This document shows, one piece after another, positions 1 to 6,946 of a stretch of DNA of 7,690 bases. The position numbers and the translations under genes are program-made. Location of the stretch: NCBI GenBank assembly GCA_013002925.1, contig JABDLQ010000333.1, positions 1 through 7,690 of the forward strand, in the 5' to 3' direction. The stretch is from Gammaproteobacteria bacterium (GTDB taxonomy: Bacteria > Pseudomonadota > Gammaproteobacteria > Steroidobacterales > SZUA-146). The notes under the pieces are model-generated. The model worked only from the letters and a program-made list of their open reading frames with translations, ran no database searches and was not told the origin of the DNA. Within the stretch, counting starts at the first letter, position 1. Each line of letters opens with the position of its first letter.

Positions 1-19
1 TTTAGCCAGCCAGATCAAC

Positions 20-58
20 AAAAAAACCCCGCGCTTATTTTGAAGTGCGGGGTTTTTT
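20..58. terminator. Bidirectional intrinsic terminator
   Basis: A run of seven A (20-26) leads into CCCCGCGCTT (27-36), a six-base loop (37-42), AAGTGCGGGG (43-52) and six T (53-58). The two arms pair over 10 bp with a single G-U wobble. The A and T runs make it work in either direction. No gene is complete on its left, so it most likely ends a gene lying outside the window. There is a TAG at 3-5 that could be such a gene's stop, but that cannot be verified from two preceding bases. Confidence 0.9.
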
Positions 59-300
59 ATTCGTTAAAGCTTTACTTTGCTATCCCCGACTGATGCTTCC
101 TGATAGCACCGCAAGTGAAAGGAGCAACACCAGCAACGGCAACACCACGTGATGGCCGCAAAGGTCTTCTGCTGTCAAATGCGCGTCGGAATTCATTGCT
201 TAAACAGTCTCTTATGAAACCAAACCTGAATCTATTACCACCGATCAAACCAGCAATCAGCAACGCTGTCAAGGAACGCGCGCGCAATTGGCTATAGATA

Positions 301-344
301 CCCTTGCGATTCCCTTGCGATCCCCTTGTGATCCCCTTGCGATC
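301..344. repeat. Four 11-bp tandem repeats
   Basis: Four contiguous 11-base units: CCCTTGCGATT, CCCTTGCGATC, CCCTTGTGATC, CCCTTGCGATC. Units 2 and 4 are identical; units 1 and 3 each differ from them at one base. The period is not a multiple of three, which argues against a coding repeat, and is close to one helical turn of DNA, so equivalent bases fall on one face. It could be a protein-binding array or a slippage-generated minisatellite; the sequence alone does not decide. Confidence 0.8.
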
Positions 345-387
345 TCCTGAAATATGCTGAACCGGATCATCGCACTTCGATTGCGCA

Positions 388-410
388 CGGGTGCGTTTAC
401 CTGGCACCCG
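388..410. repeat. 7-bp inverted repeat (hairpin)
   Basis: CGGGTGC (388-394) and GCACCCG (404-410) are perfect complements across a 9-base loop. A second, overlapping small inverted repeat CGCAC-GG-GTGCG lies at 384-395. No T run follows on either strand, so it is not a standard terminator. Function unknown. Confidence 0.45.
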
Positions 411-722
411 CACGGTCCTCAAGTCACGGCGTATCCCGGCCCATCCGGTGCCAGAACAGAAACAATCATTTAACTTTACTTAGGTTTGCCGCCGCGTAGC
501 TTGTGCGACGTCATTGTCACCAATGTTCCTGCCAAAAAAGCTTACGCCATCCCGTGCTGATACAACGCGTGGGATAAGCCATGCTGGTCGACCCGGTACC
601 GGTAAAGTACGACATTTTTCGCACGCCAGCACCGCACGATGCTGACACGTGTTTATGGTCCGATGGCCAGGTGAACTACCGTGCAGACGGTTCAGGTGCC
701 CGGTACTGCCCGGATTGTTGGC

Positions 723-751
723 TTGAGGCCGCACCGGATTCTCGTAATAAT
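723..751 (+). promoter_or_regulatory. Candidate sigma-70 promoter of the dksA-like gene
   Basis: TTGAGG (723-728, 4 of 6 to the -35 consensus) is followed after 17 bases by AATAAT (746-751, 5 of 6 to the -10 consensus). Transcription would begin near 758, giving a leader of about 25 bases before the ATG at 783. This supports that ATG over the GTG at 681, which would lie upstream of the promoter. Confidence 0.4.
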
Positions 752-782
752 AATTGCTCTGTATGCCATCGGTCAGAAATTT

Positions 783-1124
783 ATGACAATAGATTCGGAG
801 TCTGCGAAGCAACAATTGCTTGCCCTGCGCGAACAGCTCGATAGTCTTGAAAGCACCAGCCGCGATGCTGCCGACACCGTCGAACTGGATCAAACCAGGA
901 TGGGCCGCCTGTCTCGCATGGATGCGCTGCAAGCACAGGAAATATCCAAAGAGTCACATCGCCGCAGACAGGAGCTTCGGCGCCGCATTGCTCCCGCATT
1001 GCGCCGTATTGACTCTGGTGAGTACGGCTACTGTGCCGATTGTGATGAAGAAATTGCTGCCCGCCGACTCGCTTTTGACCCCACTTGTGTACTGTGCGTC
1101 AAATGTGCTGAACAACGCGAATAG
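783..1124 (+). CDS. TraR/DksA-family C4 zinc-finger protein
   Basis: The 113-residue product belongs to the short TraR/DksA-like regulators. Family members insert a coiled coil into the secondary channel of RNA polymerase and tune promoter response, often together with ppGpp. Residues 3-80 are charged and mostly helical, as expected for a coiled coil, with acidic residues D28 and D31 where the hairpin tip should lie. The C-terminus carries C84-x2-C87, 17 residues, then C105-x2-C108, the standard DksA finger spacing, in a context RIDSGEYGYC typical of the family. An extra Cys is at 102. It is shorter than classical DksA (about 150 residues), so it is a paralogue type rather than housekeeping DksA. 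The frame is open back to a GTG at 681, but the family-like part begins at 783. The ribosome binding site is weak. It converges with the cytochrome gene, with 22 bases between the stops. Confidence 0.88.
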   Translation: MTIDSESAKQQLLALREQLDSLESTSRDAADTVELDQTRMGRLSRMDALQAQEISKESHRRRQELRRRIAPALRRIDSGEYGYCADCDEEIAARRLAFDPTCVLCVKCAEQRE

Positions 1125-1146
1125 GGCCGGCGGTCACTGATGCCTG

Positions 1147-1764
1147 TCATTCACGGCTGCGATATACCCCAAAATGCACATACAGTTCATCGCTTTCGCG
1201 GCCCTCGGGGACGGCAGCTGGAAGCAGGTGTTCGACAGGCGGCAAACTCCGTAAATACGCAACGATGGCATCCACGTCTGCATCACTAATGTTGGCGTAG
1301 GCGGCAACAGGCATGACTTTCAGCACTCTCGAACCATGTCGCCCCACGCCACCGCGGATTGCAGCGGCCAGCATTTTATCGCTGACCAGCCCGACCCCCG
1401 TTTTGTCATCAGGAGTCAGATTGGATGGAAACACGATGGCCGGATATTTGACCTGCAATGGATTGGAATGCGCAATCCCGATCCTGGAGCCCGCCAGCAG
1501 TCGCGCCGCGTCGGGTTCTCCGAGCAACGCACCATTGGTGTGACACGCACCGCAGCCCAGAAGTTCTACCATGTATTTGCCGCGCGCAGTCATCTCGGGA
1601 GCATAGACGGCCGACACACCAGGTTCAGGCGCCGCCATGACCGTGGTTGCTACCACTGGTTCAAACTGGTCCAGCGGATCACCTGGCACAACGGTGGAGC
1701 TGCAGGCGTTCAGAACCATCAGCAAAGCGCCGATCAGAAATGTCGTTAATACTCTCAGGTGCAT
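1147..1764 (-). CDS. Monoheme cytochrome c lipoprotein
   Basis: The 205-residue product is an exported c-type cytochrome, expected to shuttle electrons in the periplasm. The N-terminus has a basic start, a hydrophobic core and a lipobox LNAC with the modified Cys at 21. Ser follows it rather than Asp, so outer-membrane sorting is likely. One heme site, CGACH (C71, C74, H75), is present; M151 in the KVMP motif is the probable sixth ligand. The tail ISDADVDAIVAYLRSLPP (159-176) is the usual C-terminal helix of class I cytochromes. The arrangement resembles the cytochrome subunits of membrane sugar and alcohol dehydrogenases, but no dehydrogenase lies nearby. The start at 1764 is chosen because GGAGG lies five bases before it; an in-frame ATG at 1776 would add four residues. 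It follows the M61 gene by 90 bases on the same strand, with an AT-rich patch (1794-1802) but no good -35 element. Confidence 0.87.
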   Translation of the reverse strand: MHLRVLTTFLIGALLMVLNACSSTVVPGDPLDQFEPVVATTVMAAPEPGVSAVYAPEMTARGKYMVELLGCGACHTNGALLGEPDAARLLAGSRIGIAHSNPLQVKYPAIVFPSNLTPDDKTGVGLVSDKMLAAAIRGGVGRHGSRVLKVMPVAAYANISDADVDAIVAYLRSLPPVEHLLPAAVPEGRESDELYVHFGVYRSRE

Positions 1765-1854
1765 GGTGGCCTCCATCAGGTGGGTATCCTTTGATTATTA
1801 TGCCTCACAGGCCTGCCGCCTATGGTGGTAAACCGCTACCCTGCTGCGGCCATC

Positions 1855-3624
1855 TCACGTAGCGTGTCTGCCGAGTAACCAGCTGCGCCGGGCCTGACGC
1901 TGCTGATCGGTTTCTTCGCTGGCAACAACCAACTCATATTCATGCGACACCCGGGCTTCCAGGCACACTCCTATGCACAACAGCTCATCACGACGAAACA
2001 GGTGAAGATCTACTGTGTCACCCGGAGCGTAGGGCGTGAGCAGTCGCTCTGCATTGGTCGCGTCTATTTTCATTCCGTCAAAAGCGACCAATTCATCACC
2101 GGGCGCTATCCCGGCAGCTTCGCCACAACTCCCGCGCCGGACCGCACCCACTTTCCCGCTGCCTTCTGCAAGTTCAATACCCAGTTCCACTTGGGCGCCC
2201 ACTGGTGGTTTATTACTCAGTGTCAGGCCTACGTCGGCAAACAGGCTTATCAGTGGTGGTTCGGCTACGTCCCGAATCATCGCCTCAAAAAACGGGCGCA
2301 GGTGGAGCCCCGTCACCTGTTCGGCCATTTCTTCAAAACCGTCCTCGGGGACGCCGGCAAGAGGTGCTCCATACTGCCGCCACATGGCCTGCATCACATG
2401 GTCCAGAGAATGGACATTACCCGTTCGCAGTCGAATCGTAAGGTCGAGCGCCAACGCTACCAGCGCCCCCTTGGTGTAATAACTCACTACCGAATTCGGG
2501 GTGTTGGCATTGGGTTTGTAAAACTTGATCCACGCATCGAAACTGGAGTCTGCCAGTGACTGTACTTTGCGGCCATATCCTTGAGCGACCCGGCCTATGG
2601 TTTTTGCCACCAGCTTCAAATAGGCATCGTGTTCGATGACACCGGAGCGCACCAGCGCCAGGTCATCATAGTAGCTGGTGACTCCTTCAAACACCCACAA
2701 CTGCCGGGTGTAGGTCTCACTGCCAAGATCGTAGGGCAAAAATCCGGCGGGCTTGATCCGTTTTACGTTCCACAGGTGAAAATATTCATGACTGACCAGG
2801 CCCAGAAAACGACAGTAGTCATCGTCTGGCTTGCCCTTGCCGCGCGGCAGTTCGTGACGCGAACACACCAGAGCACACGAAGATCGGTGCTCCAGGCCGC
2901 CATAACCCGAGCCTTCCACACGGGTCAGAAACAGGTAGCACTCCATGGGTGGCAGCTCGCCGAACAGGCTGACATGCTGTTCACAGATTAGCTCGGCGTC
3001 CCGCGCGAGCCGACTCGACAAGCTGCGATAACGTCCCGACAGAACAAAATAATGTGGCACTTTTGCCACCAGGAATTTAACCAGCTCAAAATGCCCCATT
3101 TCCACCGGGTGATCGATCAGTTCTTCGTAACCGGACGCCGTATAGTGACCAAAGCCCCACTGTGAAGCGCCGTCACGGGGTAACGTTGTAGCAACCCGCC
3201 AAGACTCAGTAGAATCTTCCGGTGGCGCACAAATTTCGACAGTGACCGGCTCATCCTGTTGCCCTTCAACACATAAAAACACGCTGGAACCGTTAAAAAA
3301 CCCACGCGTGGAATCCAGGTAGGCACCGCGCACACTGAAATCGAACGCATATACTTCATAACGTACTTCGACAGCGCCCGTGACCTGGCCCAGGCGCCAG
3401 GTGCTTTTGTCGGTCTTGTGAATGCGCACGGGTGCGCCTTCGCTTTCTGCGCTCACTTGCGCAACGTGTTGTGCAAAATCCCGCACCAGGTAGCTGCCAG
3501 GAATCCACGCCGGCATCACCAGCAACTGGCCTGTCGCCTGTGGCTGCTCGATGGTCAGTACAACGGCAAAACGATGACCCTGTGGACTGACCGGCGTAAT
3601 TTTATAATGAATTCCTGCACTCAT
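1855..3624 (-). CDS. M61-family zinc aminopeptidase with PDZ domain
   Basis: The 589-residue product matches M61 (glycyl aminopeptidase-like) metallopeptidases in length and layout. An N-terminal beta-rich domain (about 5-185) includes MPAWIPGSYLVRDF, a hallmark of the family. The catalytic gluzincin domain has the zinc motif HEYFH (H279, E280, H283) followed by LWNVKRIKP, with the third ligand probably E313 in FEGVTSYYDD. GLEH at 243-246 is also conserved. A PDZ domain at about 478-552 (GxAGIxPGDEL near 501-512) could bind substrate C-termini. There is no signal peptide or membrane segment, so a cytoplasmic site is inferred. Known family members remove N-terminal Gly or Ala from peptides; the true substrate here is unknown. 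The ATG at 3624 has AAGGTGA about 10 bases upstream. The 21-bp repeat array lies just upstream of the start. Confidence 0.92.
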   Translation of the reverse strand: MSAGIHYKITPVSPQGHRFAVVLTIEQPQATGQLLVMPAWIPGSYLVRDFAQHVAQVSAESEGAPVRIHKTDKSTWRLGQVTGAVEVRYEVYAFDFSVRGAYLDSTRGFFNGSSVFLCVEGQQDEPVTVEICAPPEDSTESWRVATTLPRDGASQWGFGHYTASGYEELIDHPVEMGHFELVKFLVAKVPHYFVLSGRYRSLSSRLARDAELICEQHVSLFGELPPMECYLFLTRVEGSGYGGLEHRSSCALVCSRHELPRGKGKPDDDYCRFLGLVSHEYFHLWNVKRIKPAGFLPYDLGSETYTRQLWVFEGVTSYYDDLALVRSGVIEHDAYLKLVAKTIGRVAQGYGRKVQSLADSSFDAWIKFYKPNANTPNSVVSYYTKGALVALALDLTIRLRTGNVHSLDHVMQAMWRQYGAPLAGVPEDGFEEMAEQVTGLHLRPFFEAMIRDVAEPPLISLFADVGLTLSNKPPVGAQVELGIELAEGSGKVGAVRRGSCGEAAGIAPGDELVAFDGMKIDATNAERLLTPYAPGDTVDLHLFRRDELLCIGVCLEARVSHEYELVVASEETDQQRQARRSWLLGRHAT

Positions 3625-3655
3625 AGTATTGCGATCACCTTCAGTAAATTGTCAA

Positions 3656-3791
3656 TGGCCCCGAGCCTTGAAGCAATGTGTCTGACTCCGGCGCAGTTGC
3701 CGGTTATTGTGCCTGACTCCAGATGCAATGGGCCTGAGCGCGGATATTTTGTGCCTGACTCCCGACGCGATGCGCATGAGCCACGGTGCAT
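3656..3791. repeat. Degenerate 21-bp tandem array (TGTGCCTGACTCC core)
   Basis: Units begin at 3656, 3677, 3708, 3729, 3750 and 3771. Spacing is exactly 21 bases except for the unit at 3677, which is 31 long. The best-kept core is TGTGYCTGACTCC at 3677-3689, 3708-3720 and 3750-3762. Units at 3656, 3729 and 3771 are decayed (TGGGCCTGAGCGC, TGCGCATGAGCCA and similar) but stay in register. On the other strand the core reads GGAGTCAGRCACA. It lies entirely between the orphan frame at 3798-4100 and the M61 start. Similar GGAGTCAGGCACA-like motifs occur as scattered intergenic repeats in proteobacteria, some tied to REP-associated transposases; that link is from memory and inferred here. Regulatory binding sites are the alternative. 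Confidence 0.7.
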
Positions 3792-3797
3792 GGTCCG

Positions 3798-4100
3798 TTA
3801 CATCGAAACCTTATGAACGAACCCGGACTTCTCGTGCCTTAAATCCACTGCATTGACCGTTGTCTGGCCGTTGGACTTGCCTGCCACCGGATCTACAGAT
3901 ATCGCCGAACAATTGGATGTGCGTTGCTCAAACCCGGGCGCCAAGTGATAACTATACGTAGAAATGACGCTCGGTATACCCCCTGTCAACTCTAACTGAC
4001 CGAGCCCGGCCACATCGGCCTTCTGCCACATCAGTTTCCAGCCATCACAGTTTTTGCGATAGCAGTTCCTGTCACCCCGGAATGCTGTTGCAACCGCCAC
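3798..4100 (-). CDS. Unrecognised 100-codon frame (possible gene remnant)
   Basis: The frame starts at a GTG with no clear ribosome binding site and encodes 100 residues that I do not recognise. It has three Cys (in NCYRKNC and SNC), which could form disulfides in an exported protein, but there is no signal peptide. The frame stays open upstream past the GTG, through NCAGG at about 4143-4154, and into the 3' end of the CtlX gene in another frame, without an ATG. That is what a truncated gene that lost its 5' end would look like, although chance cannot be excluded. It has the same orientation as its neighbours and ends just before the 21-bp array. A pilin-like globular fragment crossed my mind from the spacing of Cys and Gly, but I cannot support it. 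Confidence 0.3.
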   Translation of the reverse strand: MAVATAFRGDRNCYRKNCDGWKLMWQKADVAGLGQLELTGGIPSVISTYSYHLAPGFEQRTSNCSAISVDPVAGKSNGQTTVNAVDLRHEKSGFVHKVSM

Positions 4101-4153
4101 CTGCGCGTGCGACTGCAGCTTGTGCGCTATCGAACGATTTCCCCCGGCACAGT

Positions 4154-5089
4154 TTACCGGCGTGACAAATAAATCTCGGCCAACATACAGCGGACACTGC
4201 CACCCGAAGTGTCCTCGATCGTGTCTACATCACAGGCAATAATCTGCGCATGACGCTCCAGCACGCGGCGCTGCCCGGCCTCGAGAGCGGCGCATGCGCG
4301 CCGCGACATCACCAAAAGTGTTTGATCTTCGTGGTTGCGCAGCTCCAGCATATTACCGCCGAACTGGCTCATTTGTACCATCGACAGGGTCACGATCTCA
4401 TGGTGCGTCGCCAGTTCATCAAGCACTTGATCGCGCTGCCCGGGATCGGCAATGGCCTCGGCACAAATTATCGCAAAGTGTGTACCGACACACATCATGA
4501 CATTGGTATGATAAATCGCCTGCCCGGACGGACCCGTTGCTGCAAACTCGACCGCCTGATAATTGAAGTGCTCACAAAAATACTCAAGCACCCGGTGGTC
4601 GGTGCGGGTGGACAGGCACGCGTAAGCGTTACGATGAACACGATCCAGAACAACGCTTCCGGTACCCTCAAGAAACAAGTCGTGATTTTCAAAGTCCGAC
4701 CAATCGACGATGCGGCGCACGTCAAAATCGTAGCGCGATGCCAGTTGGCGTATAATGTCCGGCCGGCGCTCCGGTCGCCGGCTACGCGGCTGCATCGGAT
4801 ACAAAACACATTGGCCGTCACGGTGTGTCGTTAACCAGTTATTTGGAAAAATGGCATCCGGTGTGACCGGCGATTCGCTATCAGCGATCTCCACAACCTG
4901 AACGCCTGCTGCCTGCAGTTGTGCCACAACACCGTCAAACTCGCGCAGAGCCAGCGCTAACAACCGGTCGTCATCTGTAGTTATTTTTTTCTGAAACTCA
5001 TTAGTGGCAGCGGTTTCCTGATTGGCGCCAAAAACAGCGGGACGAATCATCAGGACCGCGTTGGTATTGTTTTGGAGATCAGGGTTCAA
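4154..5089 (-). CDS. ctlX: CtlX-like citrulline hydrolase (amidinotransferase fold)
   Basis: The 311-residue product belongs to the guanidine-modifying pentein superfamily, in the group related to arginine deiminase, DDAH and CtlX. CtlX itself hydrolyses citrulline to ornithine, ammonia and carbon dioxide, feeding arginine, proline and polyamine metabolism. Family marks run in order: VLMIRPAVFG (12-21), TPDAIFPNNWLTTH (76-89), LEGTGSVVLDR (140-150), YHTNVMMCVG (193-202), GGNMLEL (244-250) and GGSVRCMLAEI (296-306). The likely catalytic residues are C301 as nucleophile, H194 as general base and E141 as the acidic partner; all are present, so the enzyme should be active. The start is a TTG at 5089. 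A stop lies five codons upstream with no in-frame ATG between, and starting at the ATG at 5050 would remove the first residues of the fold. It follows the TPR stop by 67 bases. Substrate choice within the superfamily is inferred, not shown. Confidence 0.87.
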   Translation of the reverse strand: MNPDLQNNTNAVLMIRPAVFGANQETAATNEFQKKITTDDDRLLALALREFDGVVAQLQAAGVQVVEIADSESPVTPDAIFPNNWLTTHRDGQCVLYPMQPRSRRPERRPDIIRQLASRYDFDVRRIVDWSDFENHDLFLEGTGSVVLDRVHRNAYACLSTRTDHRVLEYFCEHFNYQAVEFAATGPSGQAIYHTNVMMCVGTHFAIICAEAIADPGQRDQVLDELATHHEIVTLSMVQMSQFGGNMLELRNHEDQTLLVMSRRACAALEAGQRRVLERHAQIIACDVDTIEDTSGGSVRCMLAEIYLSRR

Positions 5090-5156
5090 GTAAGCATTCG
5101 CTCATTGTTACCGCAGCATTTCAGGGTGCAGGCCCGGCGTATGACAACGACTTACC

Positions 5157-6599
5157 TCACGGGTTCGGATACAGTTGCTGACGTCGTTCCTGGTATTCCC
5201 GGAGGCGCCCGGACTGCCCGCAATCAGCATAAAACTGCACCACGCGATCGAGTGCCCGACGGGTGAAAACATCCTGATCTCCACGCGCCGCCCGGATGCC
5301 TTCATAAGCTCCCAGGATTAACGGTTCAGCAGTGGCAAATTCCCCCTGCCTGGCCAGGGCCACACCTTTGATGCCATTTGCCGCCATGACACGCCAGTGG
5401 TTCGCACCGACGGTACGCTTGAGCATCATCAATGCTGCACTTGCTTCGCGCAGGGCTTCGTCGTGCCGGCCTTGTGCCACCAGCGTTTCAGCAAGATTTG
5501 CACGCGTGAGCGCCACATCGGGATGTTCGCCCTCACGCAGAACACTACACGCTACGATCGCGTCACGTTGCACTGCTTCTGCACCCAGCAAATTGCCATT
5601 GTCCCGCAAAATAGTCGCCATATTATGCAAGCCGGTAATTGTTGTCGGTGATACCGAGCCACACACATCGCAACGGACCGCGAGTGATTCACGCATCAGT
5701 GGCTCGGCTTTCACCAACTCTCCTCGCCGTCTGAGCAGCATCGCCAGATTATTCAGACCGATTGCCAGCGCAACATGCCCGGTATTGCAGAACAAGATGC
5801 GCCGCATATCCAGTGCTGCACGATAGTAGGACTCGGCCATGTCAAGGGCGCCCATCAGCGCATAACTGGTGCCGAGATTTGACATAGCAAGCGCGATGTC
5901 CGGATGCACCGGGGCCTGATTTTTTTGCCACAACTCCAGCGCGCGACGAAAGTCGGCGACTGCCAACTGGGGTTCTCCCTGGCGCACCCGAATGACGCCA
6001 AGCGTGTTCAGGTTTTCAGCATAATCATTACTGCTTTGCGCCTTCAGTGTTGTTTGTATGTCCTGACTGGCAAGTAGTAACTCCAAAGCAGAGTCATGAT
6101 CACCCGCATACAAAAACGTCAGGCCCAAATACGACTTTACCAGTGCATTCGCCCGATGCACCTCACCGTGCTCATGGACAAAAATCGCGAGCGCCTGCTC
6201 ATACGCTGCCCTGGCCTGCTCGAATAAACCTGCACTACGAAGTACGCTGCCGTATTCTGACCAGGCTTCGCCAACGCTCGGGTGTGCGGGTCCAAAGGAA
6301 TCACTAAAATACTTGATGGTACCGCGTAGTTCGTGTTCAGCATCGCGAAAGCGCAACTTCATGGCAGCTGCATCAACGCCGTAAACATTGGCCGCACCGG
6401 GCAGAGGTTCGTCCTGCCACTCAAGTTCGATACGCGCCACATCGTTGGCGCGATATTCGCAAGCCCCAATTCCATTGTGGCCAGCAGCACCGGCGAAGAT
6501 GGCATCCGAGCCTATCCCCCGCGCCTGTTTCGCGGTGCGTCGCCGCTTGCGATGTTGAATCTCTAGCGGCGTTACGTTTACCAGTCCGATGGTTGCCAT
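5157..6599 (-). CDS. Tetratricopeptide-repeat (kinesin-light-chain-type) protein
   Basis: The 480-residue product is a TPR scaffold, expected to mediate protein-protein contacts. Counting from the longest start (ATG at 6677, 506 residues), about eight helical-pair repeats of roughly 42 residues fill 128-500. They show the spaced Leu-Gly-Ala pattern of TPR_10/TPR_12 repeats, for example AHPSVGEAWSEYGSVL, HPDIALAMSNLGTSYA, GHVALAIGLNNLAMLL and HPDVALTRANLAETLV. No enzymatic domain, signal peptide or membrane segment is visible. The first 105 residues show no known fold and contain a basic cluster near 42-47. The start at 6599 is preferred because GGAAGGA lies directly upstream. The ATG at 6677 has a poorer site, and an ATG at 6362 would begin almost exactly where the repeats start. 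A CxxC pair (336-339) and other Cys are unusual for a TPR protein. Related TPR tails follow Ser/Thr kinase domains in some bacteria; none is seen here. Confidence 0.8.
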   Translation of the reverse strand: MATIGLVNVTPLEIQHRKRRRTAKQARGIGSDAIFAGAAGHNGIGACEYRANDVARIELEWQDEPLPGAANVYGVDAAAMKLRFRDAEHELRGTIKYFSDSFGPAHPSVGEAWSEYGSVLRSAGLFEQARAAYEQALAIFVHEHGEVHRANALVKSYLGLTFLYAGDHDSALELLLASQDIQTTLKAQSSNDYAENLNTLGVIRVRQGEPQLAVADFRRALELWQKNQAPVHPDIALAMSNLGTSYALMGALDMAESYYRAALDMRRILFCNTGHVALAIGLNNLAMLLRRRGELVKAEPLMRESLAVRCDVCGSVSPTTITGLHNMATILRDNGNLLGAEAVQRDAIVACSVLREGEHPDVALTRANLAETLVAQGRHDEALREASAALMMLKRTVGANHWRVMAANGIKGVALARQGEFATAEPLILGAYEGIRAARGDQDVFTRRALDRVVQFYADCGQSGRLREYQERRQQLYPNP

Positions 6600-6768
6600 A
6601 GTCCTTCCGATCTGCAAAGTGGTTGCGTGACTGCCTGCATCTGAAATCCATGAGCCCGCGCTGTGCACACTGCCCATGAATAAAATTGCCCTGCAGTCCC
6701 CCTTGTTCAGCGGTAGTTCGGAACATCGGGATACCAGACGCGGGCAGCCTCCAGCATGACCCGGCGCA

Positions 6769-6797
6769 GTTATAGACGGTAATTGCGGTGCTGTTCA
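6769..6797 (-). promoter_or_regulatory. Candidate sigma-70 promoter of the TPR gene
   Basis: On the minus strand TGAACA (6797-6792, 4 of 6) and TATAAC (6774-6769, 5 of 6) are separated by 17 bases. Transcription would begin near 6762, giving a leader of about 85 bases to the ATG at 6677 or about 160 to the ATG at 6599. No other pair with good spacing was noticed nearby. Confidence 0.4.
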
Positions 6798-6803
6798 CAC
6801 AAT

Positions 6804-6819
6804 TTGGCATGGATGCCAA
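6804..6819. promoter_or_regulatory. Palindrome TTGGCA-N4-TGCCAA, possible operator
   Basis: A perfect 6-bp inverted repeat with a 4-base spacer (TTGGCA, TGGA, TGCCAA). It sits six bases upstream of the candidate -35 element of the TPR promoter, a usual place for an activator or repressor dimer. No T run follows, so it is not a terminator. The binding protein is unknown. Confidence 0.45.
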
Positions 6820-6916
6820 TCGCATTTGATACCCGGTTCCATCCCCTTGGAACACTCTTAATAATAAGCTATTCGAATCCTGTTTTCAGTGATTTTTTAT
6901 CGTGGCGACATGCGCC

Positions 6917-6946
6917 CTGTATGCCATGTTTTTCAACCACATACAG
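6917..6946. promoter_or_regulatory. Inverted repeat CTGTATG-N16-CATACAG, possible operator
   Basis: CTGTATG (6917-6923) and CATACAG (6940-6946) are perfect 7-bp complements across 16 bases, with centres about 23 bases apart, roughly two helical turns. The candidate plus-strand -35 element (6930-6935) lies between the arms and the right arm falls in the promoter spacer. This geometry fits a repressor dimer site. A hairpin with a 16-base loop is the alternative. Confidence 0.4.

Larger units (their letters stand above)
61..680. other. Region without a convincing gene
   Basis: Open frames of 60 to 150 codons exist here on both strands, but they overlap one another, lack good ribosome binding sites and encode nothing I recognise. 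The long minus-strand frame at 72-422 takes part of its length from the 11-bp repeat. The stretch does contain the tandem repeat at 301-344 and a hairpin at 388-410. A plus-strand frame at 581-844 with two CxxC pairs is discussed under findings. No tRNA-like structure was seen. Confidence 0.5.

Noticed and set aside
301..344. CRISPR-like or plasmid iteron array
   Set aside because: Repeats are contiguous with no spacers, the unit is only 11 bases, and no Rep or Cas gene is in the window.
480..932. 150-codon minus-strand frame
   Set aside because: It runs antisense into the dksA-like gene, has no recognisable content and no ribosome site.
3622..3655. Perfect TTGACA on the minus strand (3655-3650) as -35 of the M61 gene
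   Set aside because: A -10 at 16-18 bases would fall on GCAATA, which is poor and lies between the ribosome site and the start codon; it would give a leaderless message despite a good AAGGTGA site.
3418..3816. Plus-strand frame that translates the 21-bp array as a 7-residue repeat (VPDSRxx)
   Set aside because: About half of it is antisense to the start of the M61 gene, and the repeat decays without respect to codon positions.
6421..6855. 144-codon minus-strand frame as the lost N-terminal part of the TPR protein
   Set aside because: It overlaps the TPR frame for a long stretch and shows no kinase or other motif, so there is no support for a frameshifted fusion.
6866..6895. TTCGAATCC, resembling a tRNA T-loop
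   Set aside because: The flanking bases do not form a T stem, and no acceptor, anticodon or D arm can be built around it.
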